Shown here: piece by piece, positions 37,605 through 48,502 of the stretch
Numbering within the stretch: position 1 is the first letter of the stretch
Layout of the letters: each line of letters begins with the position of its first letter
Source: Blasia pusilla
Lineage: Eukaryota; Marchantiophyta; Marchantiopsida; Blasiales
Direction: 5' to 3'
Assembly: GCA_050084515.1 (NCBI GenBank)
Contig: CM114272.1
Coordinates: 9,300,001-9,364,000 of the forward strand
Length of the DNA: 64,000 nucleotides
Notes under the pieces: model-generated
What the model was told of the DNA's origin: nothing
Seen by the model: only the letters and a program-made list of their open reading frames with translations
Databases searched by the model: none
Translations under genes and position numbers: made by a program

Positions 37605-38170
37605 CACTAGTTTGTGTAATCATAAAGTATGTCTGGTGCAGTCATAAACTATGACTAATGGAGTAATCTACAATCATAAACTATGACTAATGGAGTTATC
37701 TACAGAACTAAAATAGTCAAAGCACGAACTCAAATTGGCAAGCCATGATCGGACGCAATAATCAATATGACTGATGTAGTCATGTTAACAATATAGTAAT
37801 TTAAAATGACTCAAAATAGAAATGAATTACTACCTGAGTCATTCTATATGACTGGCCGAGTCATTTCCTACATCTATGGCTCTTACAGTCGTGTAAAATG
37901 ACACATATAGTAATATATAATGACTCACTTAGTCATAAATACAAGTAACTTAAATGACTCAGTCATTTTATATGATTGAGTCATTAACGCCACGTGTCAA
38001 AAACTAATTTGGTGATATTTTTACACGTAGAGATTCGTAATTATTTAATTAAAATTATTTATTAATATGTAGTCACACATGATCATATGTGATAGGGTGT
38101 TCAAATCCTAGTCACTATGCCACATCATTTGATGATTTGTAAAGTGGATTTATGACTTAGTCATTTTGTA
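37605..38170. mobile_element. TGACTCA-rich CACTA-like cluster
   Basis: A CACTAG at 37605 is followed by two tandem copies of a ~34-bp unit (ATAAACTATGACTAATGGAG, about 37640-37705) and then many TGACTCA, GAGTCATT and CAGTCATTTTAT motifs in both orientations to ~38165. The motif set is the same as at 31.06-31.64 kb, so the two clusters probably derive from one transposon family with repeat-rich ends. No transposase is seen between them. Confidence 0.4.
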
Positions 38171-38532
38171 CACGTGTCAGTCTAAGAGGCAAAGCAAAAA
38201 TTTTCTTGCCATGTCATCATCGAAGGGAGGTGTTGTATACAATACGGATCCATTTTGCTGATGCCTAGCAGAGGCGGACAGTTAAAGCCATAAAACACAC
38301 ACTGATCAGGCCTGTTAGACCTTGAAACTGTGCAACAATAGATATAGGCAGCCATGTGCATTGTGTATGATGGAAAGCAAAGAAAATTGTAGAAGTAGCA
38401 ACAATGAAATTTGGCATCGCCAAGGGTCTATGCACACAACCTGTATAGTGAAAAGCCAAGATTAAGACCACGTAGTAATTAAGTAATCTCTACAATTATT
38501 GTCAAGAAGTCGTGGCACGTATAGACTTAATT

Positions 38533-38688
38533 GACGCATAGGAGAATACAACTATCGGTGCTCAACATGATTTAAATCGACTCATGCATACTAAAAATAG
38601 ATAATAATTGATACGCAAGAGAACACAATGAACCTTGCTCAATGTGATGTAAATCATCTCATGCATACTAACAATAGATAACAAGTGG
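38533..38688. repeat. tandem duplication, ~77-bp unit
   Basis: Two diverged direct copies share CTCAACATGATTTAAATCGA-like and CTCATGCATACTAANAATAGATAA blocks. The second starts at ~38612. Confidence 0.65.
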
Positions 38689-41600
38689 AATCGGGAGGAT
38701 CCCTGACAATTAGAGAAAGATACATGGGTAGCGCACGCGCAGTCGTTCTCTCGAAGTAAATAACACATATTGCATTACTCGTCCTTCCAAATTTTTTGAA
38801 GATTGTAGACAGACACATATCAAGAAAACTGGTGGCATATGATAAATTCTTGCATCCAGGAACAAGAAAATCCTTGCTCCGACTATATATAATTCAACAT
38901 TTACACATAAGCACATGTTCTCCATTCATAACTCATCCTTCAAGCACTCTTTGAAACTTGCTTCTTCTTAGCCATGTCTCAGAGATTCTAGGTAGTGGAC
39001 TAGTGGTAAGGGGCTTTCTGTGGATCGTGTCTGTACAAATCTCAAAATTGACCTAGAAGCCTCACAAGTATCCGGCAGATATTTAGTCACCATGTACGTC
39101 AATTTAACATGTGGACACTTTGGTGTATCTCTGCACTCATAGTAGACGTGTCGCAATCACCGTTTGGAGCCAATTTTAGCCATCCTTAATAGGGGTTGTA
39201 ACAAACATGAGTGCCCATTCATTTTGCAAACTTTTCTCCATTTGGAAAGTCTTTTCAATAGTAAGATAGTTTGCCTTCTAAACTAGTGAGCAGCCCATAA
39301 TGGTCAATTTAAATGGTGGAATGTTGACCGTTTAAAAGAGACCAAAAAGTTGGGCTGAAAAGATATGTCTGATGTGGAGACAAGGAGTATCATGTACATG
39401 GCATAAATTATAGGATTGAGAACTTATGACAAGACTATAGCTGAAATGACCAAGACAAATAGAGAAACGTGGAGGAAGGAAATGGGTTCTTAATATGAGG
39501 GCACTATATGCAAAGCACCAATCGGAGATGAACGTTAAAAATTTGCTATATTGCATACATCTATAGTGTTAATGAGTGGAACAATTGGAATAAATAATGG
39601 TTGGTACTATTGGTGATTCGCAAAGTCTCCTCATGTAGGAGATTAATAAATAGTTGTAGAAGGTTTTGTCAAACTTAGAAGTGTGTGGTGGTTGAAAGAA
39701 ACATAGATAAATTGAGGTTTATACATTGAGTAAGATCCCACAAGCAAGCAATGCAGAAAAACTAAATGTGCATAAAGAATGCAAGTGGAGATAGCATTTA
39801 TTGGGATGTCTTTGGATATACGACGGTTTCCGAGTAGGGGTCATGTGTATGACCAGAGAGTGTCAGCACTAAACATCAAGTGAAAATTTGGTCTCCAACA
39901 TTCATGGTAGAGAGATGCTATCAAAATATGACAAGTGAAGCAAAATTGCTACACTGATTTGTGATGCTACAAAACATCAAGTGAAAATGAAGGTCCCTAG
40001 CATCTAATGAAGAGATTTTCCAAAAATTGGGGATGCTTGACATAAAGCAAAAACTTAGATAAAAAATCTGCAATAGAAGAGTAGCTCCCAAAACTACCAT
40101 CGGAGAATCGATTATATTACTCATACTTGCAAGTAGAGTTTGGAATCATTATCTATGTAAGATGTGATATCTTTGGAAAAATCTTAAAGTGAGCTTTGGC
40201 TTATACTAACTTATCTTTTGCCTCAATTATAGTAGCCACACTTGACCGACCAATCCTCTCGAGCATATCTCTGCGAACAAAAAACTTTGTAGACAAGCGA
40301 ATACAATCTTTGCATCATCTAATGCATAAGAAATGAAATCATAAACACGAGCAACAATAGATCCATGTTGATGGTGGTTGCACAAAGGAGTGTCGTCATA
40401 GTCATTGGATGTAGTATGTGATGAATATTGTCGTGCACCAAAATTGAACTGTTGTGGAGGTGGACCAATTAAGTTGCATGCACGGAATCTACATCAAAAT
40501 ACGTGGAAAAATTTAGTCAGAGCTTCATCTTGGCAATGAATAGCAGAGTAACAAGATAAAGATACGGGTTGGTATAGAAGAGAAGTTAAAGAAGCAAAAT
40601 ATGAAGGAAGAATGAGCACAAAGAAGACTCTAATTGAAAAAAATTGGCATCATGAACTAGGATAACTAGTAGTAATTCTAGTATAAGAAGTGGATGATGA
40701 ATGGAAAATAGAACATGCTGGTGGGTTCCAATGCCCAATGCCTACACTTAAAACTCTAAAGTCTACATATGTGAAAACGGTGCCAATATCAAGTGTGCAC
40801 ATAAAACATGATGATGAAAATGGAGCAAGATCGTAGTGTTGAGGAGATCAACATAGAGAGTACATATGCAAACTATGGTTGTAGGAGCATGTATGTAAGT
40901 TATGGAAAATGATACAATGGTTTCATACGTTGATGGTAGCTCCCAAAAAAACATGCACATCAATAATCAATATTAGTGAAAGTAGATGATAGAAATGAAA
41001 TCCAATTGAAATTAAGAAAATAAGATAAATTGGTAGTTCCAAACCAAGGTAGCATCTTTAATCGAGTGCATTTGCGCTTGCTCGGAGACTAAAAAATATA
41101 ATTATAGTCATTACTTTGAGTGGAAGTGGAACTTGTTGGAATCTGGTTCGTCTGTTGCCATCCAGGGTGAGAAGAAGTGGAAGGACTTGTGCCAAGATCA
41201 TATGATACGATGATCATATCATTAAATTCAAGGAGAAGTGGAAAATGATCAAGGTTATCCACATTTATAGGGATAGGTTTGAAGGGTGGCAATTGGCCCT
41301 TATCTTGAGTGGTTCTCATTCGATCTATAAGATGTGTTGCTTTAGTTGAGGTTAAATCTAACAACATGTTGAGAGGCAAGTGCATTTGATGCCTCAAAAG
41401 AAAAATTTGGTATAGCCTGATTCCACCAGATACCACACTAAACAACTTTTTTGTGTCCTTCCTGGTCAGAGTGGTCTCATTGAAGTTAACTTTCTTGAAC
41501 TTCAAGACCTCTTTCTGGATACTTGGATGAAGGAAGATGAAATTAGAATTGGAGTGGAGTGAAGAAAACATCATACACTTTAGAAATGGATAGGATTATG

Positions 41601-44066
41601 GAAAATCAAGTATACATGAAACATGTGCATCCTTATTGATCCTCCAGAACTTGGAACCCCAAAGCTGTCCCTAACCAATCAAACTATGGATTTGCCTTCA
41701 TGTCATCCCGTGCTCCCAAAAAGCGGGTACCATGCCTAAGTTGTCTAAACATTTAATTTGGTTCTTTGTTGGAAAGATGAACTAAGGCTTAAACTCTTTT
41801 GGTTGGCCATAGATGTCTCTTAAAATCATGCTTGCAAAGTCTAAGTAACTAGTGGGACCATGCGAAGAAAATCATAACAACCACAACCACTAAATCATTA
41901 CGGAATACAAGGATAGAGATTCAATTCTTAACCGCCATGAAAACTTGACATTGGCATTGTGGTGCTCTAATGGAATGGGCATCTCGTGTAATGGTAGGAT
42001 TAGGCTCTAAGGTTAATGAATGTTATGTGTTGCTCTTGGACCACAACGTGTGGTAGAGCTATTGCACGAAGCTATGTCCTCATAATAACTCCATGTTATG
42101 TTAGTCCCAAGAGTGAAGGTAGTATGTTGCTTGACCAAAACCACTAAAATTTGATGGCACAAGTGCACCAAGAATCCTTAGTTGATCACGTCTTCTAATA
42201 AGTGATAACATAACATAAGTTAAATCAATGGCAAAGGATCGACTTAATAAGTAACACACATGGAGCGGTAAATTAGAAAAGTAGATGAGGAAATATGATA
42301 TGGATGATACAAATCTGCATTCCTATTGGCTATAAATTGATGAAAGTTGGCAAAGATCTCCCAAAAGAAGAGTTAGCATAATTGCAAACAATTGCAAGTT
42401 TTGACTATCACAAGGTGAAAATTCATTGATGGGCATCCCCACAATTTGAAGGAATTTTGTGGTCAACATTGAATATTCATTAATAAAAATTACTTTCGCC
42501 TATTTAAGATTCATGTATGAATCAGAGGCAGCATGCATTAATGATAGATCACCACGAATGGGTATTCCAAAGGCTGAATTAATTGTAGTTACATCAATAT
42601 GTAATCTAACAGTTGTAATATATATCCATTGTTGCAGAAAACCATGGTGCCATTTATTTGGATCTCCAAAAGTTGTATATAAATGACATAAAGAAAGTTT
42701 TCCCACATCCCGGTATATGGTGCTCCCTTCAACAAGACCAACTTGGATGTTAGAGAAGCAAGGTTCTCAAATAGCAATTCATGTTCTAGATTGAGCTGGT
42801 TCATGTCAAATGTATTATTCGTACCATTAACATCACATGCATTTAGCACCACACAAGGGCTTGGTAGATTAACTATGAAACTGATCTCTAAATATAGTTC
42901 ATGGTGTAATACATTTGTTGCTTAAGCAATAATATCATCCTCATAAACCAGACTCCATAGGTTATGCTAGGCGTCGGATCTTATTAGATTGTGGATATCC
43001 CCCATGCTACTGATCATTCGTCGGTGGAAACACTTTTGAAGGTATTCCATCGAGGCTCATGATATGTTAGGATTTCCTCTCTTGATTTGAAGGGTATGTG
43101 TATGAGTAGAAAAGGTAGAAAAACTCATTCAACTAGTAAAGAGGATGGAACCATATAAATCTACAATTTTGCATAAAACGTTACCGAGATTGTCCAAGCC
43201 AATGATATTTGCTGTAGCTTTAGTTGGATATGACTTCATTAATTCATGATTGGACTAATATGTAATAAATGTGAGATGTTCAAGTTTGGAAGGCCTATTT
43301 GTGTACAAGGTAGTTGCAGGAATGCATGGAATAGATGCATTTTTATAGGTATGTTCTTATGGTTGGAGGATTACAATTAATATAATGGATAGCCTGTGAA
43401 TGATAAATAATGGGAATCTATAGAGATATTAGAGCAACCTTAGTGGAAGAAATAGTTCTTTTGAGAATGACCCCCGAAACTAGACGTAGTGTTATTTCAT
43501 CTAATCCATCTAGGCCAAGGCATTTAGCTGACTCTGTATTAATATCTAAGGAGCATGTAGATTCAGATTTCAAGGCATATTTAAGCAAATACAAGGATCA
43601 GTCAAAATTAGCAATCCTTTGAAGATTCATATGGGCACCCCATAGCAACAATATAGGTTGATGGTAAGGGACTAGATCACATGGGATATTCTGATGAAGG
43701 CCTACAATATATAGTTCCACTTCATTGAGTTGGATCAATGAAGGGCTGGACATTAGGATTCACGCTAGCACGAAAGCCTAGGTTAAAATAGGGTTCTTGT
43801 GCTTTTCTCCTAATCATGCAAATTCCTTCGTTTAGGCATTTATGTAGCTGCTTATTTACATCTAAGTCTAATCAGACATTAGACGAGTTTTGTGGTTTTA
43901 GAGCAGATATTGCAAGTGAAGTACAGATGCCATATGATGGGATATAAGCACAACTTTATGATGTGACACGATTAATGTCTAGACTATCCAACTACGATAT
44001 CATATGGCAGTGGACACTGCCCCTTCCTCGTAACTCATAACGTAGTAGATAATCTTTAACTTTTCC
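38689..44066. other. long AT-rich spacer, no supported gene
   Basis: More than 5 kb without a gene model that I can defend. The longest open frame (41574-41089, minus, 161 codons) has no recognised domain and no convincing splice partners. Others are under 90 codons. Some of this may be very old transposon sequence. Confidence 0.45.
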
Positions 44067-44067
44067 A

Positions 44068-44108
44068 AGAATGCGAGGCCCAGAAAAAATGAATAGGCCT
44101 CGCATTCT
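44068..44108. repeat. 13-bp perfect stem-loop
   Basis: AGAATGCGAGGCC (44068-44080) pairs with GGCCTCGCATTCT (44096-44108) around a 15-nt loop. It sits directly beside the left arm of a larger inverted repeat. Confidence 0.85.
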
Positions 44109-44109
44109 G

Positions 44110-44444
44110 CATAAGGAGTTAGATCGCATAAGGAAAGATAAGCCTCATTTGAGGGATAGAAGATTATGGAGCCTCGTATGAAAGAGTTGGGCACACTCTG
44201 ATGAAGAGTCTTTCCAAGTGAAATTAGGATTGGATTTGGTGAGTATATATTCAATATAACTAAACTTGGGCCATCTGATTGTTGACACTTCATCTGAAGT
44301 TAGGGTAAGAAATAGATGGGGCCTTCTATGCTAAGAGGGGCTACGTGGGATTTGAGGGCTAATGGAATATTTGGATAGATAACGGTATAAGTCGTGATCG
44401 CTCAAATGAGGCTTATCTTTCCTTATGCGATCTAACTCCTTATG
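44110..44444. repeat. perfect 44-bp inverted repeat with 247-bp spacer
   Basis: The left arm 44110-44153 is the exact reverse complement of the right arm 44401-44444. The perfect identity in otherwise decayed DNA suggests a recent inverted duplication or selection on structure. The spacer carries no gene that I recognise. Confidence 0.92.
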
Positions 44445-44649
44445 TAGCACAAAAGTGTTAGAGGTTGAGCAGAGTGCAATGGATTGCCGTATGTGGTACA
44501 TGAGCAATAAAAATTGTCTCGTCTAGTGAAAATGGACTAAATAGCTGAGATTATCTTGCTCGTATTTAATCTCAAAAGATATATCTACCTTTAAAATATC
44601 CACCATGGAAAGGGAACAAAAATGGAAATGAAGCAATTTCTATGGTTAA

Positions 44650-45080
44650 TGTCACGCCTGTTAGGATACATCGACGAGATCTAGTAGAGCGCCTTCAGAG
44701 ATACAAGAGGACAACAGCAAGAGGTCGAGGATGACCTGTTGAGGCCAACGGTAACTTGAGAAAACATGTTTCCTCTTCGTTTTGGCTCATTATGAGCCAT
44801 ATTGAGGAGCTTGCTATGTTGAGTAAGTTAACTTTTTGGTTTACTTGACTTTCCATTTCCCAAAGTGGAAAGTCAAGATCCAAGGAGATGACTTACGAGC
44901 GTAGGTTATCGTGGAGAGGGCTTGGGAGAGGGAAGGGAGTATACCTCCAAGAGAGAGAGAGAATTTGAGAGCTCATTCTCTCCTTATTGAGCCTCTTGGC
45001 ATGAGGTTGGGGAACGATGGTCCTCCTTGCCTTGTGTGTGTAACCCAAGCCTCTCATTAGGAGAGTGGGTTTGGTTTGAC

Positions 45081-45140
<60 letters not shown>

Positions 45141-45312
45141 ACACCATGTGAGACCTTATTGTTGTGAGAGATTTGATCGATTTAATTAGAAATATTTTGG
45201 TACTTCTTGTCTCGTTGTGTGGATTCCATGAGTTAGCAAGGGATTGTATATGTTTGTGTATATGTTTGGTGACAACGATGTATGTTGTGTAGCGATGTGT
45301 ATATGCACGACA
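44650..45312 (+). mobile_element. complete solo LTR of family 1 (copy F)
   Basis: This is the best-bounded copy of the family. It begins TGTCACGCC (44650), ends GCACGACA (45312), has TGTC...GACA inverted ends, and is flanked by TTAA on both sides (44646-44649 and 45313-45316) as a target-site duplication. It comprises the LTR body (to about 45180) and then the S module (AGAAATATTTTGGTACTTC onward). A (GA)n tract at 45083-45138 has expanded at a different internal site from copies B and C. No coding sequence is present. Confidence 0.85.
45083..45138. repeat. (GA)28 microsatellite inside LTR copy F
   Basis: It replaces the short GAGAGAGAG run following TTTGACAT in other copies. Confidence 0.97.
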
Positions 45313-45316
45313 TTAA

Positions 45317-46042
45317 GCGTGGGTCAAGGGAAGTGCCACATATATAAGTTAAGAGGCTCTCCTAGGAAGGGGCAATTGTCCGGAAAGAAATGTTAGTGGG
45401 TGTTCTTCTCTGAACTAGTAACAAGTATGCAACGTCTTAAAGGATATTCAAATCAAGGTGGTAAGGGTCATGATTCATACTTAGAGTAGCTTTGCCCTTT
45501 TTTCGAGATGATTTTATTATGCTTTGAATAGAGGATGAATGGAGTACAACGGGTCTAGATGTTGGACTTGGTAACCAAGTCAAAGTTTTTTAGTCTATGT
45601 TCAAAGGGTTAATCTCCACATTTAATTTTTGCAACTCATGAAGGGCAAGTGGAGTAGAACATACACTGTGAATCACATTATTACAAAGGTTAAATCCAAT
45701 GAAAATGTTTCTCCTTTCTAGATGGAAGGGCACATCACTTGTTAAGCCTAAACCTGTTAAACACTACACGTGTCAACGCCATAAGACACAAAAATGGAGG
45801 AAAAATAACCCCATCCTCTTATAATAATATAGATGATAAAGTTTCTTACATCAATACTAGAGGGCACAATAAGGAGTGAAGGACTAATAATATTGCATAC
45901 AAACATTTTTTTTTGCTAGTAGGACACTAAGCATTTTCTTGGAACCCCATTGCCACATGTCAACAAGAAGATGTTTGCAAATGAAGATATAGTAATAATA
46001 TAAATCATCCCTATCCATACCTTACACAAACCCGAACACGTC
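45317..46042. other. spacer, no gene seen
   Basis: AT-rich sequence without recognisable coding or repeat structure. The last part grades into the GC-richer promoter of the next gene. Confidence 0.5.
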
Positions 46043-46051
46043 AAACCCTAA
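46043..46051 (+). promoter_or_regulatory. telo-box (AAACCCTAA)
   Basis: An exact AAACCCTAA lies ~330 bp upstream of the start codon at 46371. Telo-boxes are known in plant promoters and leaders of translation-related and organelle-biogenesis genes. Here the role is inferred from position only. Confidence 0.5.
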
Positions 46052-46370
46052 CCCGCTTTGCTTAAACCCTGCATATTGTGTCTCACTACCATTGGGTCTC
46101 GTTTCGCCGTGGGGATCTGCAGCGCTGCTTTCGGCCTCACAATTTCGCCTTCGTCGGTATGATAAACGTGAATTCGTGAGTGAGCCTTAATGGCAAGGCC
46201 TCATGAGACCTTCGAAAACAGTGTTTCGGGATTACGTCTGTATGGACGAAGCCCTGTCTAGCGATTGAGGCGAAACGGAGTCTCGCGAAAGCCACAGATT
46301 CAGGTGGACGAAGAAGATACTAGAGAGAGAGAGAGAGGGACGACAGGAGTGTTGTACTGTGCAGTGGAAG

Positions 46371-48502
46371 ATGAATCCGTCGAGGGTATTGAACAACATT
46401 TCCCGGCGCCCCGTGGGACTTGGAGGAAGTCTAGGCAACGGTTTCTTATGCACAGGTATTCTTGTCGAATTGGTGGTCTGTGCTTCTGAGGTTACCAACC
46501 CTTTCGATTGCGCAAGAACTTGTGCTGTTGCGTTGCGCTTGAGGACGGAATTTCCTTTAGACTGAAGGTACTCCTGCAAATTTGAGCAGATTTGCAAACT
46601 ATCAACTTCAACCGTCGAATTCTATCTAAGCCGGATCGGGATAAACAGCTACACATCTCCACGACTTCGGGGGTTGATTGCAGTGAACTAGATCTACCTT
46701 CTACTGGGAATGAAGTGCTGAGAGCCGTAGCGGTAAGTCTGTGGAATCCTTACTTTAGATCGATATATTCCAACATGGACGAGAAGAGCTTCTCAATTCT
46801 GATCTTTTAGTGTGGTAGTTAACTCGAGAAATTGCACGTGGGGAGACCTGTATACTGGGTGAAGTGCTTCGCATCACCTCACTCACTACGTTGCGGGTTG
46901 ACCTACGGCCGAGATAGTTCATGGTTATCACATAACAGGTTCTACGAGACAGGATTTTATTCCGAGAAAGTGAAGCTCCAAACGTTCAATTAGGGTTTGG
47001 AGAAACTCGTGCTTAGAAACTGGATATGGGATTCTAAGAGTCGTTTCAATCTGATAAGTTTGGGTTGCTTTCCTTCTTGCAGGCACAATTGCATGCTGAT
47101 AAGCCTCAGACACGGCGATCCTATGTGAGCGCTCTCTTGCTTTTACTCGTCGCGATGTCGTTATTCCCACTCGCGAAGTCTTCCGTCTGTAATCCTCGCA
47201 CTGTGCACACACTTTGGTCTCACACCGTGCGGGTTGCGCTTTCCAGAAGGCTCTGTAGATACCATCTTTTCAATCAGATTTTATCTCGAGCTCCAAATTT
47301 TCCCTGCCTTACCCACCGTGCTAAACACTCAAGTTTACCGACCGTCACAAAGGTTTAGATTTTATGACAAAGTGACGTGTGGAGGCAAAGCTAGAATCTT
47401 TTCGCAGATTGAGAGGAGTGTGGTTATATTATGAGTGCTTTTGCTGCGGGTCATATCCCTTCAACTCAAGTGTAAATGATGGAATGCAGGGAGCAACGTG
47501 TTCAGCCGAGGGACAGGGGCAAACCCAAACTATTAAAAACGAGTCGGCAATAGCTAATAAAGCTCCTCTTCAATGTAAGTACTCTGGCAAAGGTTGCTCT
47601 CACCTCCAATGGTCATACTTTTGCTTGTAAGGGTTTTATCTCGTCACTTGGAGTGTACAACCACTGTACCCGATCTTGAAATTGCTAATGTGTGATGTTC
47701 ATACTCACGAAGAAAATATTTTGAGTTGCACTGTAACTCATAGTCCCAACATTGTCTATTGAGTGGACATGCGCACATGTCTCCCACCTGCAAAGGCCTG
47801 ACTTTATGAATTTTCCATGATAAGCACTAGTTACTGTGTTTTGTAAGTTGGTGTGGCAAAGTCAGCATACAGTTTCAGGAGGTCAATCTGAATGGCTCTG
47901 GTTCTAAATGAGGAACTCAAAACTTTTGTTGCCCTAATCTTTATCATTTTCTTTTTGTCATTTTATTTTCTAGCTTCCGGGACTCTGCAGCCAGTTTAGG
48001 GTTGATGCAATCTTTACGGAGCTTTCTGTGTTGTGAATAGTAACTAGTATCTACCGTGTAATATCTCATGGTGTTGAATGTGGTCCACAACATAAACTGA
48101 AGAAGACGGGGAAAGAAAATGGCCTATCTGTGCCCTTACATCATCACAATAGCAGAGGGTCTTGTGGTTGGGCTGTTGGTAGTAGAAGGAATTGTGGCAA
48201 ATAAGGAAATCTGGGGTTTGCACAGGTATCAACATTTTGATTTATGATACTAAAATCATGTGTAAGGACTCAATTGTCTTGCAGCAAAGGAGAAGAGCCC
48301 GAAGATTGATGATGGAGCGGGAGGCTTTCCACCGAGAGATGATGGAGGAGGTGGTGGTGGTGGAGGAGGCGGAGGATGGGGAGGAGGGGGTTTTGTATTC
48401 TGGGCACTGCTTTTGCTAGTTGGATTCTTAAGAGATCGTGAACTGGATAAACCTTACAATGTCAAAAAGCCAAGGAAACAGAAAAGGAGGGCAATGACAT
48501 GA
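46371..48502 (+). CDS. small glycine-rich single-pass membrane protein, probably organellar
   Basis: Five exons give 190 codons: 46371-46455, 46590-46732, 47083-47124, 47490-47574 and 48285-48502, with GT-AG junctions and compatible phases. The N terminus (residues 1-29) is rich in Arg, Ser, Asn and Gly with few acids, like a transit peptide. The middle is polar. Residues 139-154 are eleven Gly, Trp, four Gly; then one hydrophobic segment FVFWALLLLVGFL (155-167) and a basic tail ending KKPRKQKRRAMT. I do not recognise a named family, though Gly-rich stretches before a single C-terminal membrane helix occur in plant organelle envelope proteins. Exon 3 is the weak point: I chose the GTGAGC donor at 47125, but a longer version using GTTTAG at ~47356 would add a hydrophobic segment. 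It is isolated between repeat blocks. Confidence 0.75.

Noticed and set aside
38095-38120. GTTCAAATCC resembling a tRNA or SINE B box
   Set aside because: No A box or acceptor stem pairing upstream, so not a tRNA gene.
41089-41574. 161-codon minus-strand open frame
   Set aside because: No motif, no flanking exons; could be an old transposon piece, but nothing in it supports a call.
47083-47358. Longer exon 3 of the glycine-rich gene including LLLLLVAMSLF
   Set aside because: It also keeps frame, but its donor (GTTTAG) is weaker than GTGAGC at 47125. Noted as the alternative.
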